Positions 19,141 to 27,570 of a DNA stretch of 27,570 bases are shown here, piece after piece. This DNA comes from Ophiothrix spiculata (Eukaryota; Echinodermata; Ophiuroidea; Amphilepidida; Ophiotrichidae): assembly GCA_000969725.1 (NCBI GenBank), contig JXSR01S029335.1; one strand, 5' to 3'. A program made the position numbers and the translations under genes. Each line of letters opens with the position of its first letter. Positions within the stretch are counted from its first letter, which is position 1. Below the pieces are notes generated by a model. It saw nothing but the letters and a program-made list of their open reading frames with translations. It did no database searches and was not told where the DNA came from.

Positions 19141-19554
19141 TTGTTAGATATCCTGGCCACTCTGAGTGGAATACTTCAAAGGGATTTGCTTACAACATCA
19201 GCATACAGAGTATATGAGGCTGCGGAGAATGGGGTTATACCGTAGTCGAGACTGCTTCCTAAGGAGGACCTGTTCACCGCATTGCAGTACATGATTAGAA
19301 TATAATTCACTCTGAATGGAAAACACAATTCTTGTTGCAAAGTTCGATGGTTTGTATGTTGAGTAATATTGGATGAAATGGGATTGTTGAGTTTGGGTAT
19401 TCAATCTCATCCACATGCCATGTTGTGATGCCATGATTTTCAATGTGAATTAGTGGTTTTTGACGACGAGGATGAGATTGTTTTGGTGCATACTGGTCGG
19501 TTCCCGGTGGCATTGAGGGACAAGGTGACTGAAGTGTTTACAATGTGTGACTAG
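19141..19554 (+). pseudogene. Doubtful decayed coding fragment, unknown family
   Basis: A single + frame from 19141 to a TAG at 19552 keeps protein-like runs either side of four internal stops (19243, 19303, 19360, 19426). Examples are SAYRVYEAAENGVIP, LLPKEDLFTALQYMIRI and the final VVFDDEDEIVLVHTGRFPV. No family was recognised. The opposite strand is also open for 68-81 codons here, and four stops in 137 codons is not far from chance at this composition. It may be an old mobile-element or viral-type insertion, or noise. Confidence 0.18.
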
Positions 19555-19844
19555 TTATCTGCCGAAGGCCAAGTTTGAAGTATTCAAAGGAAAACTGAAC
19601 CTAGAGATTATTCTATCAAGGTTAGGTTTATAGCATTGTGAAATAGGTCACATATTGTTAGGATTCATGTAAATGTATACTCAATGCTAACACTAACATA
19701 CTCTGATAACGTTCCCCGCAAACGACACCACAATCAAATTCGCACTCAAAACGCAAATAGATTGCCGGAGCAGATGATATGAAAACTCAATGAATGTTCA
19801 GCTTTTCTCAACTAAGTTTGCAATAATGCAAGTATAGACAAATC

Positions 19845-20303
19845 AAAAATTTATTGGGCAATGTAAGCAGAAATCCAGAGTGCAGGGCCCCATTGTTTGT
19901 ATATGCAACCCTTAGGCCGCATGAAAAAATAAAGTTGTTTCTCGTCCTCACATTTTGGTGCCGCACCACTTTTTTTTTTTTTTTTTTTTTTATATAGCAA
20001 AAATGCTAAAAAAGTGTTAAAAATTGAGATAAATCGTTCAAATATCAGGACCCCGCTTTCCTCTTTAAAGGGTTCTTTTAATTGTTGATGTTTTTAACAA
20101 TAGACAGCAACTGAATGTGCAGTCAGCATCTACCAAGGTAACCTGACTTTTAAATGACCCTGGTGTAGTTTACAAAAAAAAAAAAAAAAACACACACCTC
20201 CCTCCCTCCTCACATTTTGAGAAACCTTTCGGACGAGAAACAGGTTTTTTTTTTTTATGCGGCCTTACCCTGTATTTTTGTTTTCATTGTCCAATAAATT
20301 TTT
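19845..20303. mobile_element. Composite inverted-repeat element, GGCCGCAT type
   Basis: There are two nested pairs of inverted arms. Outer: 19845-19863 and 20285-20303, AAAAATTTATTGG(G/A)CAATG. Inner: 19913-19947 and 20231-20267, (T/A)AGGCCGCAT then an A-run then GTTTCTCGTCC. Between outer and inner the left arm has about 33 extra bases relative to the right, so they look like one long arm with an insertion or deletion. The interior holds long T and A runs (about 19971-19991 and 20174-20190). It is about 459 bp and non-coding, with no secure target duplication. Confidence 0.68.
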
Positions 20304-21057
20304 ATTTTACCTTTAGTGATGCGTTTTTCAGCTTTTTTGAAGTTGCTTAAAACTCGCAGTCTTCACATGCTTGGAGTATTTGTATCAAAAATTTAAAGGA
20401 AACGTTCAAACGTCTTTTATTGGAAGACAACAAATTAAAAAGTAGGCCTATGCAAGTCTGCCCAACAAAGTAAAAACGCAGTATGTGCATTTACAAAGCA
20501 AAGCAGATACTTCCTATAGTCATGCAGTTTCACTTGAATCCATTCCCATGCTAAATGGTTGTATGTACACATGTTTGATATAGTAGATACTGCCTTAAGG
20601 TATGCAAGATAATAGGTCGTCTGCTCATATGTGCAAGTTTCCTTCAAAGGAAAAGGAAGTAACTTGCAATAAATCTGCAATACACATACTGCGTTTTTAC
20701 TTTGTAGGGCACCAGTGCACAGCTGTGGACGACAGCGCATCTGTTGACATATTTTTGTTTTTAAGTCTTGTTTTTTTTATTTCAAAGCATGCAAGTGAAT
20801 ACAGCTCCAGTTCCTCTTAAACGAGGTTTTTAATCAAAAAGAATGTTTAGACGCTCCACAATGAAGCTAATGCTAGTCACTGATATCGCACTAATGAATA
20901 GTGGAGGAAAAGTGGATAGTAAACACGGGAAATAAAAGGTTGAAGTCAACACACACATCTTTGAAAAAAAGAAAAAAGTTTGGTTTTCTGAATATTTCAC
21001 TTTTGTAGTCATATTTGTTGAAAGTCACTTTGAAACATTGATGATATTCATTCAAAA
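20304..21057. other. Intronic spacer, nothing recognised
   Basis: Open stretches of up to 101 codons on the minus strand (20435-20740) show no family features. No feature called. Confidence 0.4.
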
Positions 21058-21173
21058 TTCTTTGTTTTGAAGATCCCTTGATATCATTATAGTCTCATTA
21101 GAATGACATTTAAAGTTCTTTGTTTTGAAGATCAACTGACAACATTATGGCCTCTTAATAATGAAATTTAGCA
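21058..21173. repeat. Two-copy 58-bp duplication
   Basis: TTCTTTGTTTTGAAGATC occurs at 21058 and 21116. The sequence after it (GA-A-CATTAT-G-CTC) is similar in both copies. Confidence 0.65.
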
Positions 21174-21900
21174 TTTATCAGTTGGTAATAACAAACTTGA
21201 GTAGTGACTTTTTCATAGTAATTAGTAACGGCTTACTCTTTCAAAGTATTGACCACTTTTGAAGCAATTTATTACAGTGAACAGGTGAAGAGCTCTGACG
21301 TTTGTTGGGGGTTTACATTTTAGAAGTCCTTGCGTTGCAACATTTCTGTGAAATTGGCAATGACGTTTCTGGGCATGTCAGTCAGGGGATGTTGCATGAT
21401 TGTTGGCAATTAGTCATTATCAGAGAAGTCATGTGACATATGACGTGGAAAGTTTGAATTGGCAATGCCAGTGACTAATTGGTGCAAAATTTGGAAATGT
21501 AATTGGTGCAAAATTTGGAAGTCTTGTTTCAGATTAGTGATTCTGATGGTTGATATGGAATAGCAAAGAAATAAAATTAACCTGACAATGGTCAAAGAAA
21601 TACTGGAATCCTCTTTAATTTCAGGTCACAAAAAGATTTTTTGTGGGGGGGGGGGGGAAGGGAACTTCATTTCCATATTAACCAATTCCGAAGATTCGCA
21701 GGGCATCGTCAATAAAAGGCTCCGATTATTTTTTTAAGAATCATATTTGACAAAGCAACCCAAATATTAAGAGTTGTCAATTACCCATATTTTTTTCAAG
21801 TATTTGAAATATATGACATGCTTTGTTATTGTAGCTTGACATTGTCATAAAACTGATTTCAAATTATTTTGTAACACATTTTGTTTCCCTAATAAGATGA
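21174..21900. other. Intronic spacer with a long G-run
   Basis: A run of about 14 G lies at 21644-21657, like the caps of the G-capped elements, but no partner end or target duplication was found. Otherwise nothing beyond the 24-bp repeat at 21476. Confidence 0.4.
21476..21523. repeat. Two-copy 24-bp tandem repeat
   Basis: TAATTGGTGCAAAATTTGGA at 21476 recurs at 21500, period 24. Confidence 0.9.
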
Positions 21901-22258
21901 TTAAAGCAATACTATTAAGTATTAAAAATGAATCTTCCCCTGTCACTCATGACTTTTGATTTTTTTTAGCTTATTGGGTTTGTTTTGGGTAGATATTAAT
22001 ACCATCCAAATGATTTGGCTAAAATTTGCTTACTTTTTCGGTTATGGCCATTTGTTGAATTAAATTCAGGATCCCAAATTTAATTCCATATGTATAAGTA
22101 TAGGAAAGCATGCATATGCTTTTTATCCATTTTTCGGTGGCAAAACAATTTTTTGACAAAATGCACTTGAAAATGCTTTTAGATATTCACATTCCTTCAT
22201 TTTGTACTGTTTTTTGCTATAAAACATTTTTGACCAAAATCTTATAGTATTGCTTTAA
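21901..22258. mobile_element. TTAA-flanked MITE (piggyBac-type), family 3
   Basis: 358 bp. The left end is TTAAAGCAATACTATTAAG (21901). The right end, on the reverse strand, is TTAAAGCAATACTATAAG (ends 22258). The two are identical except for one inserted T. TTAA at each edge is the presumed target duplication. There is no coding capacity. It differs from families 1 and 2 after TTAAAG. Confidence 0.8.
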
Positions 22259-22914
22259 AGCTTTCAGGAAGTTCCTTATGAACATGCGAATATATCTATG
22301 TGAAGAAGTGACATTGCAAGCTTTTATATTAAAAAACATATCAAAAAAAAACTTGCTACGGCTGATTTACCATTTTCCCTAAGCCAATTTCACATCCGGC
22401 TATCTCTAGTGAGTTTCTTGTCACAAATTCAATATTGGATAATGTAGCTAGGAACTTTAATTGAGCTTGGCATGGATTACAAGTCGAAGCTTATATTAGG
22501 AAAGTGTAACGCACAAATAAGACATGCATGGACTATACAAAAAAGTCCCGATCCTTAATTTCTTCTTACTGGTTATGATAATGTATTCAGGGTGTTACCG
22601 GGATTGATTCTTCCCAGGTTATTTGTATGGCCAAAATTTCTACTTTTTCAGTGTAATATCTTGCTGAATATTTATAAGGAATTATACAATTTCCTCTGTA
22701 TGAAGTATTTTATTTGATTGGAGACTTACATGCAAATCCCAGCTTTCAAGCAATTGACTCTTAAATTATTAGGCATTGGGATTTGGGAGTATTTTGCTGA
22801 TTGTAGCACTTTTGAGTAAGGAAACTGCTCTTGTGTGCTTCTTTCCTCCTCTTGATAGGTCCCAGCATTTATCAATTTAAAAAAAAAAATTGTACGTGGA
22901 TGCTCAAAGTAGAC
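22259..22914. other. Intronic spacer, nothing recognised
   Basis: AT-rich with A-runs; no supported feature. Confidence 0.45.
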
Positions 22915-23185
22915 TTCAGAATTTTGACCATCTCTGTACCTCAAAAAGCGTGATTTTGTGACCCATTTCTATACCATTTATTAGAAAAAGCACCAAATTT
23001 TGGGAAAATTGGGTGTTTTTTCGGTAAAATTTTCCTAAATAAACCCAATTATGGGCGCATTGGGTCTGTGACGAAAACCCACCCATCAATATACCAAAAA
23101 TTACGAAATTGCACCCCAAAACCTTTGAGCACCCCCGTATACCATTTGTCAGTAAGAACCCCCCCCCCCCTTCCCCGGGCTCCCA
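22915..23185. mobile_element. Probable relic of a C-capped/G-capped element
   Basis: It ends in a C-run of about 12 followed by TTCCCCGGG (about 23159-23180) and has the same low-complexity 'caaattttggg / tataccat / cacccc' texture as the 545 and 9465 elements. TGCTCAAAG near 22899 and CTTTGAGCA near 23125 are inverted. No target duplication was found. Confidence 0.35.
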
Positions 23186-24529
23186 ATTGCTACGAAAGAG
23201 AGATGGGCACTCCAACCTATGCAATTGTCCTTTACCTTTATTGTAATGATATATTAAAAAGAAAAAGTTATTCATGGAGCATTAACTATGTTTTTAAGTA
23301 GGCTAGACTCCCAATGCTTTACTTGAAATTCAATGGCTTCCGTTTCAAGTATTTTTGTATTCTAAAAAAGGAAGCAAATATGTCGTCAAAATAAATTCAT
23401 AGCTCGTAGCCTCATTGCCATCTGATGTAATAAAATGCTCATCTGCTTTACATATTTATTCTCAAAACATGTTCTTAATGGTGGAAATTTGCCACACAAA
23501 CTGTCTTGCTGGCAAAATTTGCGTAGGCCTTTTAGTAGTTTACGCATGTTGCGCTTGTAATTTATCTTGGGAGTACTGTCTATATTTTATTCAGTGCATT
23601 TATTAAAGACGGGGCTAACTTGAGCGAGTGGATAAAATTGAGTAACGTTCATGCATGTCAAACTCATCTATCACAGCGTAAGAGAGAGGTTAAGAAAGAA
23701 CTGTGAAATGCCAGAATTAGGGCCGGGTCCTCTTTAGAAAGATAAATTGAATGAAGTGAAGATTACCTTTGGGTGAAAGGAAATATGGTAACATTATGAG
23801 TGTTAAATTAGTATTACAAACTGACACAGTATGTGAAAATTGGAAAGTTAATAAGAACATTTGTCGCAATTGAATGATTCTTAGGTAATTTATGACATAT
23901 TTGGCTTAGCGATATGAGAACCTGAACCATAAAAATTTATTAAATTAATTGGCTTTGAGAGTTTTTACATGATTTTTAGAAGCAGTGGGTAAAGAAATGC
24001 TAAATTGAACAGCCTCTATATGTGCATGTTAGAGTTTCCATTCTTTCTATCTCGAAGCAGTTGGGCCTGTTGGTTCTTTTATATATAAACTAATGTTTTG
24101 GTTTTTGTGATGTTGGATTTGACAGCAGTTCCCTATATTTTTTCATCCAAGTGCATTAAAACTGATTGTAAAAAGAACAAATTCTGACCTTGGTTTCATG
24201 GTTCAAAATTCCTCAATTGTACTGCAGCATGCTAAATTGAACCAGAATTTGAAAGCATTTCACCAAAATACCGCTTATTTATGCTCGATAATTTCTCTTT
24301 AAAGAAATGCTGCATTCTTAATGTTTGATCATAGTCAGAATGTACATGTTAACGTTTCTAGCAATGCGTTGCCTGTGTGATGTATCATCTGCGTATAGGT
24401 GTCAAACCGCGAGGTCTACGAGGTGTGAATATTCCTCCAAGGAGTCCATTACTTGAAGCTTCGTTGGATTGTGTGGTTTTATGTTTGAAAAGCTTTGCTA
24501 TATCTGAGTTTTGGAAAGGAGAAAATTGA
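23186..24529. other. Intronic spacer, nothing recognised
   Basis: AT-rich with no gene recognised. Near 24398-24437, GTAGGTGTCAAACC-like and GAGGTGTGAAT strings faintly echo the 25833-26354 structure. Confidence 0.4.
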
Positions 24530-25110
24530 CATGGTCAAGTGTGTGACAGTAAAATATTCAAATTTTTTGAATTTTGGATAGAGTTTAGCTCAGTTTCATT
24601 TTTTTGTGTTATGATATGGCAGTGTGTTGACTGTATGAAGTGTTGAAAGTCATTAAGGCCGTGTAAGCTGTTTTGGTCATGTAGGGTTATGGCATGGGTA
24701 GCATGTTAGAATATGACTGTTTGTGACAGTAAATATTCAAATTTCGGTATTTTTGATAGAGTTTAGCTCAGTTTACTTCAGATTTTTGATATGATATGGC
24801 AACGTGTTGACTACATACATTGTTGAAGTGTTGAAAGTCATGGGGCCTTGTAAGCTGTTTTGGTCATGTAGGGTTATGACATGGGTAGCGATGTTAGACT
24901 AGGACTGTATACGACAGTAAATATTCAAATTGTGGCGTTTTTGATAGAGTTTAGCTCAGTTTGCTTCAGATTTTTGATATGATAGCTCAATGTGTTAAAT
25001 ACATGCATTGTTGAAGTGTCAAAAGCGTGAGCCATTTTTGTTCAGTGTGTCTTTTTGAAAGATGTTTTAGTCTGGTTGGGTTATGACATGTACAGCAGTG
25101 TTCAGAAGAG
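24530..25110. repeat. Tandem array, ~185-bp unit, three copies
   Basis: GACAGTAAATATTCAAAT starts units at 24545, 24725 and 24913 (periods 180 and 188; the first copy has an extra A). Each continues with GATAGAGTTTAGCTCAGTTT, ATGATATGGCA, GTGTTGACT, AGTGTTGAAAGTCAT, CTGTTTTGGTCATGTAGGGT and TTATGACATGGGTAGC. The third copy is diverged in its second half. Confidence 0.9.
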
Positions 25111-25832
25111 GACCGACATGGGTCCTTGTTTTTGTTACATTCAAAATAAAAGAATGCACCTGTAAGTTAGTTCTCTGGGCCCCCAGGTTCAGGGGAACTG
25201 TTGTCATAGTGCAGGGATTTCTGCAGAACGGGCATCACTGCAGATGTGGAAAATGATTGGCCGATATCCAGGCAGATCGCGTAAATATTCACTTGACGCA
25301 TATATAACGTATGCATTTTATTTCATGCTTAAATTATGACTGTGTTTCAAGCAGCATCTATTGTGACTTGCTCCGATCAAAGTACACCAATTTACCCACT
25401 AATCTGATTCGAACATTCTTGAAATGTTGCACGGAGTGTAAATGAGCATTATTCTTTTACGACTTTTACGTCAATTTTTTGCAAATGAGCAAGACACAAC
25501 TTTTGCAATGAGCTGGATGATCCTACATGTTGTTTTATCAATATGTTCATGATTTTCATGATTTATTGTGCAAAATGCATTTTTTTAAATGGCACATGTA
25601 TACGTATGACTATATTATTGTAACATCCTGAAGTATCCTTATGGACAGTGGTGTTATGAAAACAAGCCTGCGAGGTTTTTTTGACAGAAAAATGAGAAAA
25701 GGTTGTCAACTTTAGCCGTTAGTGTGAAGCAAGTTTCAGCATTTGTGATGCGGGTTAATACGTTTTTTCATCGAGTAATGATAACATATCTGCAAGTGTT
25801 GATAGCAGTCTCCTCGTAGGTGTGAGATCCAC
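25111..25832. other. Intronic spacer with a G+C-richer patch
   Basis: 25175-25280 is richer in G+C and contains an acceptor-like TTTCTGCAG and a GTAAAT. The enclosed frame is not aPKC-like and does not fit the phase. No exon called. Confidence 0.4.
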
Positions 25833-26354
25833 GAGGCCTGCTAGGTGTGAGATGGGTCTGATGAAGAGAAGATATTGTGAGCTTCCCATCATGCATTGCT
25901 TCCTATGGGATAGACCACTTTCGTATGCCCCATAATGCATCTTGAAAGTACCGCAATGTGCACAGATGACCATATTTTAAGTTGAGCGCAATACGCAGAA
26001 CTTATATTATGGTTGTTCGCACATTTTACAGTACTTTCAAGATGCATTATGGGACATACAAAAGTGGTCTTTTGTTTGCTTCCCATCATGCATTGCTTCC
26101 TGTGGGATTGGGATTGGTTTTTTCCCATCATGCAAAGCTTTCTATGGGATTGTTTGTATAGGATATTGTACGAGTAGTTAGTGATGAAATGTCCCTAAAT
26201 CAATATTGATTGTTGAAATCTTGAATTTTGAGCATGTTTCATTACTAAGTACTTGCATAATGCCCTGTACAAAAAATCTTATAGAAAGCATTGCATGATG
26301 GGATACACACTATATCTTCTCTTCATGAGGCCAACTAGGTGTGAGACGGGTCTG
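25833..26354. repeat. Nested direct and inverted repeats with ZNF143-like motifs
   Basis: Outermost are direct 28-bp copies (25833-25860 and 26327-26354, 25 of 28 identical, each with CTAGGTGTGAGA). Next is an inverted pair, ATGAAGAGAAGATAT (25861 and 26309-26326). Then direct 31-bp copies of GCTTCCCATCATGCATTGC (25881 and 26078), a diverged copy at 26121, and an inverted copy at 26281-26304. In the centre are 40-bp inverted arms, 25912-25951 and 26031-26070, with two mismatches and a 79-base loop. No coding frame explains it. A composite of fold-back insertions is likely. Confidence 0.8.
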
Positions 26355-27570
26355 CTGAGATGGTATGGGTGATACACAGGGAAAGATAGTTTCTTTAGCA
26401 GTTCAAGCATTTTTTGATCAGCAATGTGGTTGGATGCATGAAAGGTTGGTTTGCTTGTAATGACGAAGAGCATATATTATATGGTCCTGTTTAATAATAC
26501 AGAATCTTTCTGATTTCAAACGTTTGAATTAAATTAACTTACAGCTATGATTTTAGCAGTAGGGAAAGGGCTGACCTTGGTTTGACGCTTTTGGACAGCT
26601 ATAATAGGGCAAGGCCCCACTAGAGCATGGGTTGGACATTGCAGCAGTGGAGATGATGTCTACCCGGGGGGTGTCTACATGATTACACATCAGCCAGATA
26701 TGGATTTGTTATGCGTGTTGCGTGTTCAACCTGTGAACACGCATAATGTGTCAACCTTATACCTGCGCATTTTACCAAGTCATTTGCACATGCACATACT
26801 TTTCATTGGATCTACATCAATGTACATCCAAGGAATTGACATGTGAGCTACCTTCTCATCTCATTCTGATAGAGCACAACTTATTTTAGTGTTTTACTGA
26901 TTGTACAATGTGGTTATTAAGTATTCAAGTATCTTAGAAGGATAGCAAAGAAAAACAGTTTGATTTTAGAAAAGGTCGAGGGAGCATTAGATAACAACAT
27001 TTTCATGCAAGTTGACCCATTTTTCATCAACTCTTGATATCAGTATGTGATGATCAATTTTAGTCTCCCCTGAGGTAGGAAGCCAGGGGACCCAAGTGTC
27101 AGAATTCATTTCAGGTTTACAAATTGGATTCGGTTTGGAAAGTTTAAACTCGAAATGGAGCATTCAGGGTCTGTCACTTCATGTTGCACAATTTCTACCA
27201 GTATCCAGTCATACTACTGAAAAAGATACTAGCTATGATTCTTTTTATATATTTCTCAATAAATATTAAAATTAACGTGAGTGGTTATGGATAAATTGTG
27301 ACCGTCCAGCCCATATGAGCAGTAAATGCCAGAAACTTCATTCTGCACTACAGCTGAAATACATGTCAAGGTCATAATTTGCCGAAATTGATTTTTTGAC
27401 AGATTCACAATCCTAGTGCTTAGTTCAAAATACCAGCAAAGTTTCATTTCAAGAAAATCATAGGAAATGTGAAATAATTGGCATATTCTTAAGACGATCG
27501 ACAGAAAATATAGGGCTTACTAATCTTTGAACGCGTTTATCTCAGTTATACGTTTTACTCCCTGACAACC
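26355..27570. other. Intronic sequence to window end; one small dyad
   Basis: TTATGCGTGTT (26709-26719) pairs with AACACGCATAA (26736-26746). No aPKC linker or kinase-domain exon, other gene or larger repeat is recognised. Confidence 0.45.

Noticed and set aside
25210..25282. Acceptor-like TTTCTGCAG and a GTAAAT enclosing a short G+C-richer stretch, considered as the next aPKC exon.
   Set aside because: The previous exon ends in phase 0, and the phase-0 frame from TTTCTGCAG stops after nine codons. Using the later CTGCAG gives a short peptide unlike aPKC linker or kinase sequence.

Overview
This is an AT-rich piece of an animal (metazoan) nuclear genome, almost entirely intron. The only gene I can support is atypical protein kinase C (aPKC, the PRKCI/PRKCZ family), on the + strand. 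Two consecutive exons are present. Positions 1859-1944 encode the pseudosubstrate and the start of the C1 zinc domain; 17855-17986 encode the rest of C1. Both have good splice sites and join in frame (phase 0), so the intron between them is 15,910 bp. The PB1-coding exons must lie upstream and the linker and kinase exons downstream. I found no other convincing exon, and no tRNA, rRNA, promoter or CpG island. Large introns, a dense mix of short transposons, a tRNA-derived SINE and a canonical metazoan aPKC suggest a marine invertebrate. A deuterostome such as an echinoderm or hemichordate is my guess, but the sequence does not prove the phylum.

Layout. 1-1858: end of an upstream intron, with a G-capped element (545-909) and a 38-bp duplication just before the acceptor. 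1945-17854: the giant intron. In order it holds a possible decayed reading frame (2066-2511), a G-capped element with an 8-bp target duplication (3041-3429), an inverted-repeat element (3761-4158), a ~158-bp tandem array (4692-5297), a TTAA-flanked MITE (6211-6558), a possible LINE tail (7589-7680), a 68-bp tandem array carrying AAGATGGC (9016-9357), a truncated G-capped relic (9465-9638), head-to-head C2H2 zinc-finger relics (11380-12231), a second TTAA MITE (12327-12852), a small inverted repeat (14705-14876), a minus-strand tRNA-SINE (15921-16183), a MITE with long inverted ends (16863-17308) and an adjoining 20-bp-stem hairpin. 17987-27570: the next intron, with a diverged duplication (18295-18545), a doubtful decayed frame (19141-19554), a composite inverted-repeat element (19845-20303), a third TTAA MITE (21901-22258), a C-capped relic (22915-23185), a ~185-bp tandem array (24530-25110) and a nested direct/inverted-repeat structure full of ZNF143-like motifs (25833-26354).

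Nothing here forms an operon or defence system. The interest lies in the non-autonomous transposons (three different TTAA-type families in one window) and in repeats that carry transcription-factor-like motifs. Most open frames in the window are short and consistent with chance; I left them out unless another signal supported them.
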